64,000 nt of DNA from Marinicella meishanensis (GCF_019931145.1 NZ_JAIOUV010000001.1:372001-436000), one strand, 5' to 3'; shown: positions 37,601-46,696, numbered from the stretch's first letter. Numbers and translations are program-made. The notes: a model not told the origin generated them from the sequence alone.

Positions 37601-38035
37601 ATGAGTCAAAACAGCGTTACCACCCAATGGGTCAAAGACTACACCTTTGTCAGCACCAACCAGCAGAACCAAAGCATCGTGATGGATTCGCCCACTTCCC
37701 AGGATGGTGAAGCCAAGGCGCCATCACCGATGGATGTGGTGTTGATGGGTTTGAGCGCCTGTGCCGGCATTGATGTGAAATTAATCCTGAGCAAGGCCAA
37801 GCAAAACTTCAGTGACATCCAGGTGCAAGCCACGGCCCAAAGGCGGCAAGCAATCCCGCGGGTGTACACCGACATCAATTTGCATTTCGTGGTCACCGGT
37901 ACCGACCTGTCGGCCAAACAAGTGGCGCGGGCCATTCAATTGTCGGCCGACAAATACTGTTCGGTGTCACACATGCTGCAAGCCAGCGTCAACATCACCC
38001 ACAGCCATGAGTTGGTGGCAGGTGAAACCCCATGA
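37601..38035 (+). CDS. OsmC-family protein
   Basis: The 144-residue protein belongs to the OsmC/Ohr family of thiol peroxidases. The two active-site cysteines are visible in LSACAGID (about residue 54) and DKYCSVSH (about residue 124). The family reduces organic peroxides. It follows the esterase gene by three bases and overlaps the small membrane-protein gene by four, so the three are probably co-transcribed. Confidence 0.9.
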   Translation: MSQNSVTTQWVKDYTFVSTNQQNQSIVMDSPTSQDGEAKAPSPMDVVLMGLSACAGIDVKLILSKAKQNFSDIQVQATAQRRQAIPRVYTDINLHFVVTGTDLSAKQVARAIQLSADKYCSVSHMLQASVNITHSHELVAGETP

Positions 38036-38181
38036 TGGTGGCAATGATCATCAGTTTTGGTGCCGCGCCCGTGGTCTATGGCCTGTACCCTTGGTATGAG
38101 GGTAATCACCAACGTCAGCGCAAACTGAAGCGCTTGCAACGCCAAATTCTGCAACAAGAACAAGCGCCACCAGAAGATTGA
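38032..38181 (+). CDS. Small 49-residue membrane protein
   Basis: A frame of 49 residues starts with an ATG overlapping the OsmC stop (ATGA). It has a hydrophobic N-terminal half (MIISFGAAPVVYGLYPWY) and a basic, Gln-rich cytoplasmic-type tail (RQRKLKRLQRQILQQEQ). The topology and charge pattern look like a genuine small membrane protein. A second ATG at 38035 is possible. Function is unknown. Confidence 0.55.
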   Translation: MMVAMIISFGAAPVVYGLYPWYEGNHQRQRKLKRLQRQILQQEQAPPED

Positions 38182-38190
38182 CAGCCGGTT

Positions 38191-38706
38191 TTAGGTGGCC
38201 GGTGCCAGGGTGAAGGTGGTGGTCCATTTTCCAGCCCAGGCTGGGCGACTGCCATCGGGATAAATCTCATCATACAAGGTCAACAACAGCTGACGGCCCT
38301 GAAATTCAAATCGGTAAAACAAGCGCCCACCGGCAAAGCCAGGGACCTTGGCCACCCGCGCAGTGGCCACCAATTCGTCCCCACTGATCTGATAGGCGCC
38401 GGCATTGAAAACAATGGATTTGAAGCCGCGCAACACCTCTTCGTCTGTGGGTTGGGCCAAGTGCTCAAATGGGATGCGGGCGGTTTGTTTGGGGCTCCAC
38501 ATCAAGGCATAGTGGTTGGGGTTAAAGATGAACATGCCAGGCTGAGCGGGGTTGATGGACTGGGACTGGGTGCCATCAGACCAGGTGATGGACTGCACTT
38601 CCCAGGCGCCGACCACGGGATGGGAGGGCGGGTGTTTGAACACGCTGTGACAGCCAGCCAAGCCAAACAAACACCCAAGTATCAGCAACCATTTGCAAGC
38701 ATTCAT
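38191..38706 (-). CDS. Lipocalin-like lipoprotein
   Basis: The 171-residue product has a lipoprotein signal with the lipobox LAGC (Cys19). The mature portion VVGAWEVQSITWSDG to GMFIFNPNHYALMW has the start of a lipocalin-like domain fold. It is likely anchored in the outer membrane. The gene converges on the small membrane-protein gene with a nine-base gap. No ligand can be named. Confidence 0.75.
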   Translation of the reverse strand: MNACKWLLILGCLFGLAGCHSVFKHPPSHPVVGAWEVQSITWSDGTQSQSINPAQPGMFIFNPNHYALMWSPKQTARIPFEHLAQPTDEEVLRGFKSIVFNAGAYQISGDELVATARVAKVPGFAGGRLFYRFEFQGRQLLLTLYDEIYPDGSRPAWAGKWTTTFTLAPAT

Positions 38707-38830
38707 GTATTCATCTCCAATCTACTAAACAAAACGTAGGAATGATTGTACCCTGAAACAGCCCGCTTCTTCGAGCAAAGAAATCAGGTGAGTGGCTGCA
38801 TGGTGACCCAAAAAGGATGCACCCAGTTGA

Positions 38831-40648
38831 TCAAGCTTCGTTGTCGGTGAACTGCAGCTTGGCCAATTCGGCATACAGGGCATTGTGCCGGATCAATTGC
38901 TCGTGTTTGCCCTGGGCCACAATTCGACCCTGGTCCATGACGATGATTTGATCGGCTTTGCGGATGGTCGCCAAGCGGTGGGCGATGACCAAGGTGGTGC
39001 GATTTTGCATGATCGATTGCAAGGCTTCTTGCACCAGCTTTTCACTGCTGGCATCCAGCGCACTGGTGGCCTCATCCAACAACAACACCGGCGGATCGGT
39101 CAACAGCGCCCGGGCAATCGACAGGCGTTGGGCTTGACCGCCAGACAAGCGCACCCCCCGTTCACCCAAATAAGTGTCATAGCCTTGGTCCAGGTTTTCA
39201 ATGAATTCCTCGGCATGGGCCAAACGGGCGGCGGCTTGAATCGCATCCAGGCTGGCTTCAGGTCGGCCGTAGGCAATGTTTTCTTTGGCGGTGGTGGAGA
39301 ATATGGTCACGTCTTGGGCCACCAGCGAAAACTGGGACCGCAAGTCATTTAAGCTGAGTTGGTCAATCGCTTGACCGTCCAGTTTGATGCTGCCAGATTG
39401 CGGCTCATAAAAGCGCATCAGCAGTTGAAACAAGGTGGACTTGCCGGAACCCGAAGGACCGACCAAAGCCACCGTTTGGCCGGGAATGACTTCAAAAGAC
39501 ACGTCGGACAACACGTTCAAATCAGGTCGAGAAGGGTAGGCAAAGTTAACCCCAGACAGGCTCAAGTTACCCAATACCTGAGGCGGTAATGGCCGGGGTT
39601 GGCTGCTTTCCTGAATGGTCGATTCGGTGTTCATCAATTCGATGATGCGCTCCAAGGCACCGGCCGCTTTTTTCAGTTCGCTCCACACCGTGGACAAGGC
39701 GCCGACGGCGGTGGCGGCCATGATGGCATACATCACAAACTGGCTCAAGGTGCCGGCGGTCATGACCCCACTGATCACATCCCGCGCGCCCAGCCACAAC
39801 ACAAACACGATGCCGCCAAACACCACGAAGCCAACCAACAGCGACATGATGGTGGTCATGCGAATGGAGGCCACCGCGGCTTTGAAAGCGTTGTTGATGG
39901 CGGTGATGAATTTGTTGTTTTCGCGTTGTTCCTGGGCAAACGCCTGCACCGTGTGCATGGCATTGATGGTTTCGGTGGCCAGTGCTGAGGAGTCGGCAAT
40001 GCGGTCTTGTTCGGCCTTGGACAACTGTTGTATGCGGCGACCGGTCAGGACGATGGGGACCACCACCAGGGGAATCAAAAATCCCATGTACATCGCCAGT
40101 TTGGGACTGGAGACCACCATCATGATCAAGGCACCGATGAAGGTCACGGCACTGCGCAAGGCAATGGAAAAGGTGCTGCCCACCACGGTTTCGACCAAGG
40201 TGGTGTCGGTGTTGATGCGAGAGAGGATTTCGCCGGTTTTGGTTTTCTCAAAGAATTCCTGCGATTGGGTCATGACTTGGCCATAAACCTGTTTGCGCAA
40301 ATCGGTGACCACTTTTTGACCAATCCAGGAGACCCAAAAGTAACGCAACGAGGTGAACAAAATCATCAAAGACGACACCACAAACACCCACACAAAATAA
40401 TAGGATAAGGTGTCTTGGTTTTCGGCGGCAAAGCCGAGGTCAATCATCTGTTTGAACGCCACGGGGATGGCCAAATTGGCGGCGGCACCGAGAAACAGCA
40501 ACAACAGCGCCAACAGGATGTGTTTTTTGTAGGGGGTGACCAACGGCTTGATCAAACGCAGGTGGTTCAAGGAGGCTTTGGGGGTGGCTTGGTCGGGGTC
40601 TGCCGATGTCTTCAAAGTTGTAGTATCCATGTCGCGGTGGTTTGCCAT
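38831..40648 (-). CDS. ABC exporter (fused membrane and ATPase domains)
   Basis: The 605-residue half-transporter has six membrane helices, then an ATPase domain with Walker A (GPSGSGKST), the signature LSGGQAQRLSIARALL, and Walker B plus switch LLLDEATSALD. It resembles MsbA/LmrA-type exporters of lipids or drugs. The start at 40648 is preceded by GGAGG at good spacing and overlaps the upstream hydrolase gene by 37 bases; an ATG at 40630 lies inside the frame. Substrate is unknown. Confidence 0.88.
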   Translation of the reverse strand: MANHRDMDTTTLKTSADPDQATPKASLNHLRLIKPLVTPYKKHILLALLLLFLGAAANLAIPVAFKQMIDLGFAAENQDTLSYYFVWVFVVSSLMILFTSLRYFWVSWIGQKVVTDLRKQVYGQVMTQSQEFFEKTKTGEILSRINTDTTLVETVVGSTFSIALRSAVTFIGALIMMVVSSPKLAMYMGFLIPLVVVPIVLTGRRIQQLSKAEQDRIADSSALATETINAMHTVQAFAQEQRENNKFITAINNAFKAAVASIRMTTIMSLLVGFVVFGGIVFVLWLGARDVISGVMTAGTLSQFVMYAIMAATAVGALSTVWSELKKAAGALERIIELMNTESTIQESSQPRPLPPQVLGNLSLSGVNFAYPSRPDLNVLSDVSFEVIPGQTVALVGPSGSGKSTLFQLLMRFYEPQSGSIKLDGQAIDQLSLNDLRSQFSLVAQDVTIFSTTAKENIAYGRPEASLDAIQAAARLAHAEEFIENLDQGYDTYLGERGVRLSGGQAQRLSIARALLTDPPVLLLDEATSALDASSEKLVQEALQSIMQNRTTLVIAHRLATIRKADQIIVMDQGRIVAQGKHEQLIRHNALYAELAKLQFTDNEA

Positions 40649-41490
40649 AACGCCTTTGCCTCCGGCTTGAAAAAGCCAAAATGTCCGATGTGCTTGAGAC
40701 CCATACTGTGCGGCTCAATGAAGTGTTTTGCAATGTGCCCATGGTCATGGGCGGTTTTGAATTCTTGCAGCAAGCCATCGATGGCCGGTTCTGGGGCCAT
40801 GTGATCATCACTGAAACCCCAGCTTAACAGGGGTCGATCAAACTGGTGCCAGGGTCGCAAATCATAGCCAAAAGCCGGGTTGAATAAGTATTCCCGTTGG
40901 CGGCCCCAAGCCGCCCATTGTAGCGCCGCGGCCGCTGGCCAAGGGTAGCCACCCAAGCCCAGGACTTTGGCGTTGAAGGTGTGGCCCCGCGCCAACAATG
41001 GGATCAACACATGCCACAACAAAAACAATTTCAGATAACCACCCGTGGGCCACAACCGCTTGTCACCCTTTTGCGCCGCCACATGGATCAAACCATCCAG
41101 TGCTTGGATGTTGGTTGCAAAACCCGGCAACTGCCCGCCGATGCTGTGCCCCAACAGCACCAGTTTTGCTGGTTGAAGTTGTTGTTGGGTCCAAGCCAAC
41201 ACCGCCGACTGATCCAATCGGCCCCAGGCCAAGGTGCTCAAGTCCACGCCTGCGGGCAGCTCAGCCAGCCCATCTTCCATGCCCCGGTAGTTGTACAACA
41301 CGGTGGTGATGCCTTGGGTGGTGAAATATTCAGCCAAGGGCCGGTACAAACGCCGCTTCACCCCGATCGCCGGGTTGATCACCAGCGTTCTTTGGCCCGC
41401 TTCGCCATACACTTCGGCTTGCAAGCGGACTTGATCGGTGGTCATGATGGTGGCAAGTTCCATGGGGTCGACAGGTGACAAAGGCTCCAT
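40612..41490 (-). CDS. Alpha/beta hydrolase
   Basis: The 292-residue protein has the hydrolase nucleophile elbow GHSIGG and a His near the C-terminus (HIGHFGF). The region between carries an extended lid. The gene overlaps the ABC exporter start by 37 bases, suggesting a shared transcript. The start is uncertain: ATG codons at 41490, 41463 and 41445 all lack a clear Shine-Dalgarno site, and 41490 is used. Substrate is unknown. Confidence 0.8.
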   Translation of the reverse strand: MEPLSPVDPMELATIMTTDQVRLQAEVYGEAGQRTLVINPAIGVKRRLYRPLAEYFTTQGITTVLYNYRGMEDGLAELPAGVDLSTLAWGRLDQSAVLAWTQQQLQPAKLVLLGHSIGGQLPGFATNIQALDGLIHVAAQKGDKRLWPTGGYLKLFLLWHVLIPLLARGHTFNAKVLGLGGYPWPAAAALQWAAWGRQREYLFNPAFGYDLRPWHQFDRPLLSWGFSDDHMAPEPAIDGLLQEFKTAHDHGHIAKHFIEPHSMGLKHIGHFGFFKPEAKALWQTTATWILQL

Positions 41491-41599
41491 TGTAACCAAT
41501 CGACGGCAACATCATGGCCTCATTTTCACGGTAGAAACAGCCTAAAGGTTGTCACTCAAGCCCGACAGCCAACACTCCATGGTGTCAGGGCTTTTGGCA

Positions 41600-42067
41600 T
41601 CACATTTGTGATTGTAAGTAATTTTCCAGGCCAGTCAGTTTGATCAAGCGCAATTGTTTCTCCAGCCAGTAGGCGTGGTCGGTCTCGGTGTCGTCCAACA
41701 GCACCAGCAGTTGATCGCGGGTGACGTAGTCTTGTTCCCGCTCACACAGGGCCATGACGTCTTTCAACGCCTTTTGCACCGCATATTCGATGTCCAGATC
41801 GCTTTGCAGCATCTCCGGCACGGTGGCCCCGATGTTGAGGCCATCGCGCTTGGATAAATCGGGTTTGCCCTCGAGGAACAGGATGCGCTCAATGAGCACG
41901 GCGGCATGGCCTTTTTCGTCATCAAACTCATGATCAATGCGTTCATACAGTTTGGTCAGGCCCATGTCTTCATACATGCGGGAGTGGACAAAATATTGAT
42001 CCATGGCGGTCAGTTCATAAACCAACAATTCATTCAATTTGTTGATGATTTCCGGGTTGCCTTTCAT
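41600..42067 (-). CDS. bfr: Bacterioferritin, ferroxidase-type subunit lacking haem ligand
   Basis: The 155-residue four-helix protein stores iron. Against E. coli Bfr numbering, every ferroxidase ligand is kept: Glu18, Tyr25, Glu51, His54, Glu94, Glu127 and His130. The haem-ligating Met52 is replaced by Lys. It should therefore oxidise iron but not bind haem on its own. Its ATG overlaps the stop of the neighbouring Bfr gene by four bases, so the two are translated together and probably form mixed shells. Confidence 0.93.
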   Translation of the reverse strand: MKGNPEIINKLNELLVYELTAMDQYFVHSRMYEDMGLTKLYERIDHEFDDEKGHAAVLIERILFLEGKPDLSKRDGLNIGATVPEMLQSDLDIEYAVQKALKDVMALCEREQDYVTRDQLLVLLDDTETDHAYWLEKQLRLIKLTGLENYLQSQM

Positions 42068-42537
42068 GCGTCTGCTCCCATTTGTGATTGGTTGTAGTTT
42101 TGAATGCCGACGTCGTTGATCAGCGATTCTTGGGTCTCGTGCCAGTCGATGATGTCTTCTTCGTGGCTGAGGATTTGGCTCAACAAGTCGCGACTGACGT
42201 AGTCCTGGGCCTGTTCACATGCCTCAATGGCTTGTTTGATGACGGCGTGTTGTTGGCTCAAAAAGCGGTGGTTACAAGCGAGCACTTCGGCGGTGTTTTC
42301 GCCAATATGTAAGCGCCCCAATTGTTGGAGGTTGGGCAAACCGCCTAACAGGAAGATGCGTTCCATCAAGTCATCGGCTTGTTTCATGTCTTTGATGGAC
42401 TTTTTGTAAAACACCTCATCCAGTTCATACAAGCCCCAATCTTTGGCCATACGTGCATGCAGAAAAAACTGGTTGATGGAGGTCAACTTGCTGGTCAGGA
42501 CGCCGTTGAGGGTGGGGTGCGTACTTGTTTGGTTCAT
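42064..42537 (-). CDS. bfr: Bacterioferritin, haem-type subunit with degenerate ferroxidase site
   Basis: The 157-residue partner keeps the haem ligand Met (Met51, equivalent to Met52) but the ferroxidase site is dismantled: Glu18 to Lys, Tyr25 to Phe, Glu51 to Asp, His54 to Gln, Glu94 to Leu and His130 to Ile; only Glu127 remains. It should bind haem and help iron release rather than oxidation. A strong promoter lies directly upstream. Together with the neighbouring subunit it resembles heteromeric bacterioferritins of Pseudomonas and Neisseria. Confidence 0.93.
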   Translation of the reverse strand: MNQTSTHPTLNGVLTSKLTSINQFFLHARMAKDWGLYELDEVFYKKSIKDMKQADDLMERIFLLGGLPNLQQLGRLHIGENTAEVLACNHRFLSQQHAVIKQAIEACEQAQDYVSRDLLSQILSHEEDIIDWHETQESLINDVGIQNYNQSQMGADA

Positions 42538-42564
42538 GGTTATCGATTTTGGTTGAATATTAAG

Positions 42565-42593
42565 ATTGTATATGGTCTCACACGCTGTGTCAA
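42565..42593 (-). promoter_or_regulatory. Bacterioferritin operon promoter
   Basis: On the minus strand TTGACA and TACAAT are spaced by exactly 17 bases, a near-perfect sigma-70 promoter. The start of transcription would fall near 42558, leaving a leader of about 20 bases. Confidence 0.8.
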
Positions 42594-42621
42594 AAAAACG
42601 TTTAATTTCAACAACTTAAAA

Positions 42622-42640
42622 AGCAATAAGAATCACTTTC
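42622..42640. promoter_or_regulatory. Weak Fur-box-like sequence
   Basis: The 19-mer AGCAATAAGAATCACTTTC agrees with a 19-base Fur box at 12 positions. It lies upstream of the bacterioferritin promoter and of the divergent gene. The match is modest. Confidence 0.3.
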
Positions 42641-42731
42641 ATTCGTGTTCAACCAAGCAGGTAAACGGCTGGTGTGGTTCCCGTCAGGTGGATTGTGCGA
42701 TAATCACGGAGTCATTGCAGCAGGAGTACCC

Positions 42732-43157
42732 ATGTCTACCAACAAAACCCAGCCCACCGATGCCAGTGTGGTCAAATTCCTCACCGGGGTGACACCGGAA
42801 CAAAAGCGCCAGGACGCGTTCACCTTGTTGGAGATGATGGAACGCTTGTCGGGTTACCAAGCCCAAATGTGGGGTCCCAGCATCGTTGGCTTTGGGCAAT
42901 ACCATTACCGCTATGATTCGGGCCGTGAGGGGGACTTCATGCGCATCGGCTTCTCACCCCGCAAAGCCAACATTTCGTTGTACATCATTGCAGGCTTTGA
43001 GCAACACCAAGAATTGTTGGACCAACTGGGCAAGCACAAAACCGGCAAATCCTGTTTGTATGTCAACAAACTCAGCGACATCAAGTTGCGCGTGTTGGAA
43101 CAACTGATCACCGAAGAGTTGGCCTTCATGGCCAAGAAATACCCCGAAGGTGCCTAG
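42732..43157 (+). CDS. DUF1801-family protein
   Basis: The 141-residue protein shows DUF1801 features: LLEMMERLSGYQAQMWGPSI, FGQYHYRYDSGREGDFMRIGF and a C-terminal LRVLEQLITEEL helix. The family is a small alpha/beta fold of unknown function. AGGAG lies six bases before the ATG at 42732, and an extended -10 (TGCGATAAT, to 42704) lies upstream, so a longer frame beginning at 42645 is rejected. It diverges from the bacterioferritin operon. Confidence 0.82.
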   Translation: MSTNKTQPTDASVVKFLTGVTPEQKRQDAFTLLEMMERLSGYQAQMWGPSIVGFGQYHYRYDSGREGDFMRIGFSPRKANISLYIIAGFEQHQELLDQLGKHKTGKSCLYVNKLSDIKLRVLEQLITEELAFMAKKYPEGA

Positions 43158-43179
43158 GTCAGCCGCTGACTTGACATCC

Positions 43180-44010
43180 ATGAACCCACTGCCATTCACA
43201 ACTTGGGGTGAACCCAGTTCAGACACACCGATCTATTTTGCCCATGCCAATGGCTACCCGCCAGGGAGTTACCAATCGATCATCGATGCCCTGTTGGCTT
43301 ACCGCCCGGTGGTTGCTTACCACCAACGGCCCTTGTGGCAACCCACACCCGAGCCCAAAGATCTTCACCATTGGCAGCAACTGGCCGATGACGTGATCCG
43401 ATTTTTCGATCAACAAAGGTTGCGCAATGTGGTGGCGGTCGGCCACTCTTTGGGTTCGGTGACGGCTTTTATGGCGGCCCAAAAACGACCCGACTTGATC
43501 AAAGCTTTGGTCATGATTGAGCCGGTGGCGCTGCCATGGTTGGCTTGTTTTTTGACCCGGGTCTTTCCCGGCTTGGTGAAACGACGGGTCAGCATCATCC
43601 AGAAGGCGCTGCGCCGGCCCAACCGGTTTGAATCGAGGCAAGCCGCGTTTGATTTTCATCGCAAAGCCAGGGCGTTTCAACGACTTGATGATGCCAACCT
43701 GTGGCACTACATCAACGCCGGGGTGCACCCGGTCAATGGCGCCTATGAATTGACCTATCCCCGTGAATGGGAAGCGCGGGTGTATGCCACCGCCACGTAT
43801 TTTAGGCGTCAACTGAAAACCTCAACGCTGCCGGTGTTGGGCATGCGAGGGGGCCATTCTGACACCATATCAGCGGCATTTTGGCGCCAATGGCCGATCA
43901 ACCCCCATCACCAATTTGCCGCATTCCCAGATTATGGTCACCTGTTGCCTTTGGAGCATCCTGCCGGGGTGGTCCAGGCCATGCAGCCGTTTTTGGAGCA
44001 GCACCTGTGA
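43180..44010 (+). CDS. Alpha/beta hydrolase
   Basis: The 276-residue protein has the oxyanion segment IYFAHANGYPPGSYQ, nucleophile elbow GHSLGSV and the catalytic His near FPDYGHLLPLEHP. It resembles small esterase or epoxide-hydrolase-like enzymes of unknown substrate. The ATG at 43180 is chosen; frames from 43150 extend into the DUF1801 end. The stop overlaps the radical SAM start (GTGA). Confidence 0.85.
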   Translation: MNPLPFTTWGEPSSDTPIYFAHANGYPPGSYQSIIDALLAYRPVVAYHQRPLWQPTPEPKDLHHWQQLADDVIRFFDQQRLRNVVAVGHSLGSVTAFMAAQKRPDLIKALVMIEPVALPWLACFLTRVFPGLVKRRVSIIQKALRRPNRFESRQAAFDFHRKARAFQRLDDANLWHYINAGVHPVNGAYELTYPREWEARVYATATYFRRQLKTSTLPVLGMRGGHSDTISAAFWRQWPINPHHQFAAFPDYGHLLPLEHPAGVVQAMQPFLEQHL

Positions 44011-45545
44011 GCAGGCCTTCGACTCCGACCGCGGTGCCGCAACAGGACATCGTGTTGACCACCTTGAACAGTCGCTACATCCACGCCTCATTCAGCCTGC
44101 GTTATTTGTTGGCCAACCTGGGTGAGTGGCAAGCACAAGCCGGCATCGCCGAGTTCACCATCCATGATCGGCCCATCGATGTGGTGGAAAAACTGCTGGC
44201 CAGGTCACCGAAAATCATCGGTTTCAGTGTGTATATCTGGAACGTGGTGGAAATCACCGAAGTCGTCAGGCTGTTGAAAACCGTGGCTGCTGATGTCACT
44301 GTGGTGTTGGGCGGGCCTGAAGTGAGCCATGTGCCGGACCAGCCCGAGGTGGTCAGCTTGGCCGATTATGTGATCAAAGGACCTGGAGAAAGCAGTTTCA
44401 AAGCCTTGTGTGAGCAGCTGTTGAATCAACAACCGCCCGCCACAGCGATCATAGCCGGGGTCCCGCAGGCTTTGGAAGAATTGGTCATGCCATACCATTT
44501 GTATGACGCCGAAGACATCCGCAACCGCATCATCTATGTCGAAGCATCGCGGGGTTGTCCGTTCAAATGTGAGTTTTGTTTGTCGGCACTGGACCGCACC
44601 TCCAAGACCTTCACGCTGGACCGGTTTTTGGCTGAAATGGACCGTTTGTTTCAGTTGGGTGCCCGGCACTTTAAATTCATCGACCGCACATTCAATTTAA
44701 AAATGGCCCATTCAACCGCCATTTTGCAGTTCTTTTTGGACCGCTTGGCAGCGGCCGAGGGTCAGCTGATGGTGCATTTTGAAGTGATTCCTGACCGCTT
44801 ACCAGGTGCCCTGAAAGCATTGTTGGTGAAGTTTCCAGCCAACTCGTTGCAGTTTGAAGTGGGGGTGCAAACCTTTGACCCTGAAGTGCAAGCCCTGATC
44901 AGCCGCCGGCAAGACAACGCACAAACCCAAGCCAACCTCCGTTGGTTGCGCCAACACACCCAAGCACACATCCATGCCGACTTGATCTTTGGACTGCCCG
45001 GAGACACCCTGGCTGGTTTTGCCCACAGCTTTGATCAGTTGTATGACTTGGGCCCTCAAGAAATACAACTGGGGATCCTCAAACGCTTGCGTGGTGCGCC
45101 GATCAACCGCCACACCGAGGCGTATCAAATGAAATACAGCCCGGCACCGCCTTACACTGTGTTACAAACCAAAGACATCACCTTTGCCGAGCTGCAGCGG
45201 GTCGGGCGTTTTGCCCGATATTGGGACATGTTGGGCAACCAAGGGCGGTTCAAACACACCCTGCCATTGATCATGGGTGAGGCACCATTCAAGCGCTTTT
45301 TGCGCTTATCAGATGCCTTGTATGCCTCGGCCCAAAGCACCTGGAAAATCGCTTTGCGGCGGCAGTTTGTGTTGTTGCATCAATTGTTACCAACGGTGTT
45401 GGGCATCGAACCGTTGGCGTTGATGAACGCCTTACAGCTTGATTTTGATCGGTGTGGGGAAAAGGGTTCTTTGGTCAAGCTGTTGGCACCCAAGACCCAA
45501 ACCAAAGCCGCCACCCAAAACGCCCGCCAGGCCAGGCATTCATAA
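44007..45545 (+). CDS. B12-binding radical SAM enzyme (DUF4080-type)
   Basis: The 512-residue protein has an N-terminal cobalamin-binding-like domain (residues about 10-160, IIGFSVYIWNV and VLGGPEVSH) and a radical SAM core with the cluster motif CPFKCEFC. A C-terminal domain with YDLGPQEIQLGILKRLRG and TFAELQRVGRFARYWD is typical of the DUF4080 group. Members often methylate or rearrange unactivated carbons, but the substrate is unknown. The GTG at 44007 overlaps the hydrolase stop and has GGAG upstream; a longer frame lies antisense to nothing useful and is rejected. Confidence 0.85.
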   Translation: MSRPSTPTAVPQQDIVLTTLNSRYIHASFSLRYLLANLGEWQAQAGIAEFTIHDRPIDVVEKLLARSPKIIGFSVYIWNVVEITEVVRLLKTVAADVTVVLGGPEVSHVPDQPEVVSLADYVIKGPGESSFKALCEQLLNQQPPATAIIAGVPQALEELVMPYHLYDAEDIRNRIIYVEASRGCPFKCEFCLSALDRTSKTFTLDRFLAEMDRLFQLGARHFKFIDRTFNLKMAHSTAILQFFLDRLAAAEGQLMVHFEVIPDRLPGALKALLVKFPANSLQFEVGVQTFDPEVQALISRRQDNAQTQANLRWLRQHTQAHIHADLIFGLPGDTLAGFAHSFDQLYDLGPQEIQLGILKRLRGAPINRHTEAYQMKYSPAPPYTVLQTKDITFAELQRVGRFARYWDMLGNQGRFKHTLPLIMGEAPFKRFLRLSDALYASAQSTWKIALRRQFVLLHQLLPTVLGIEPLALMNALQLDFDRCGEKGSLVKLLAPKTQTKAATQNARQARHS

Positions 45546-45569
45546 TCCAAGTGCCGGCCAAGCTTCTGC

Positions 45570-45575
45570 TATAAT
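45570..45575 (+). promoter_or_regulatory. -10 element for a leaderless GGDEF transcript
   Basis: TATAAT with an upstream TG (TGCTATAAT) is an excellent extended -10. The expected start point, about 7 bases downstream, is at or next to the ATG at 45584, so the transcript would carry almost no leader. Confidence 0.6.
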
Positions 45576-45583
45576 CTTTGCTC

Positions 45584-46696
45584 ATGACAAATGCACGGGT
45601 GGAGGGCCGGCGTTCACAACAGTTTCCTTCCTACCTCAAGTACCAATGTGATCGCTTGTTACCAGTGGCCAAAATGTTGCTGGTTTTCAGTGTGATTTAC
45701 TTGTTGGGTTTTGGTTTGATCGATGTGCTGAAGTATCCCGAGCAGTTTCAGCCGATCGTGGGGTTGCGTTTGATGGCGGCGGTGCCATTGATGTATTTGA
45801 TCAGTCTCATGAACCGACCCCAGCTGTTGCCGCAGATTCCCATGTTCATGTTGATTTTGGGCTTGGTCTCCTTTGGCTTTTTTCTGTTCCTCAACTTAAC
45901 CATTCCTGGCAAAAGGAACATCGTGGTGTTGGTGCCGGTGTTTTATATATTGGTTATTCTGGCCATGGCACCCTTGTTCAAGATCCAACAACTGATCCTG
46001 GCTTTTTTGGGTGGGACATTGGTGTATTACTGGGCTGGGTTCTTTTATATCCAAGACAACGATTATGTGCGTCAGGTGTTTCCACACATGACCGCCATCG
46101 TCATTTTCACCCTGATCACGGTGGCAAAAATCAAGCAATCAGCCGAAGAAAATTACCAATTGGCCAAAGACTTGCATTGGCGTTCACAACACGATGAATT
46201 GACCAAAGTCCTGAACCGCCATGGCATCTTCGATTGGATTGAATCAAACAAGCTGTTCACAGGGCAGTCCTATGAGCCGATCTCGCTGGCGATGCTCGAT
46301 TTGGACCATTTTAAGCAGATCAACGATGAATACGGCCATGACGTGGGCGACGAAGTGATTCAAAACAGTGCCGAGCTGTTGACCGAAACAGTGGGGCCCA
46401 ATTCGGCCGTGGCCCGTTTCGGTGGGGAAGAGTTTTTGTTGGTGTTGCAAGAAGGCTCGGATGCGCAAAACCTGGCTTGTACCGAACGCATCTTGCAACG
46501 CTTTCGTCACCTGTCGATTGTCACCGACCAAGACCAATTCAAACCGATCACCGTCAGCATCGGTTTTGTCAACCACCGCAGCACCCAAACCTTTGCCCAG
46601 AGCTTGAAACGGGCCGATGATTTTTTGTATCAGGCCAAGCAACAAGGCCGCGATCAATTGGTGACCGATCCAGGTAATTTGACCCAACATGGGTGA
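45584..46696 (+). CDS. Membrane diguanylate cyclase (GGDEF)
   Basis: The 370-residue protein has six predicted membrane helices (about residues 27-180), then a GGDEF domain with DLDHFKQINDEYGHDVGD and the intact motif RFGGEEF. It should make cyclic di-GMP. No RxxD inhibitory site is visible just before GGEEF. The ATG at 45584 has no Shine-Dalgarno site and is directly preceded by a -10. The next gene overlaps its end by eight bases. Confidence 0.9.
   Translation: MTNARVEGRRSQQFPSYLKYQCDRLLPVAKMLLVFSVIYLLGFGLIDVLKYPEQFQPIVGLRLMAAVPLMYLISLMNRPQLLPQIPMFMLILGLVSFGFFLFLNLTIPGKRNIVVLVPVFYILVILAMAPLFKIQQLILAFLGGTLVYYWAGFFYIQDNDYVRQVFPHMTAIVIFTLITVAKIKQSAEENYQLAKDLHWRSQHDELTKVLNRHGIFDWIESNKLFTGQSYEPISLAMLDLDHFKQINDEYGHDVGDEVIQNSAELLTETVGPNSAVARFGGEEFLLVLQEGSDAQNLACTERILQRFRHLSIVTDQDQFKPITVSIGFVNHRSTQTFAQSLKRADDFLYQAKQQGRDQLVTDPGNLTQHG

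Noticed and set aside
40007-40408. His/Gly/Asp-rich plus-strand frame opposite the ABC exporter
   Set aside because: It is the reverse complement of a clear ABC transporter membrane domain and has no start signals.
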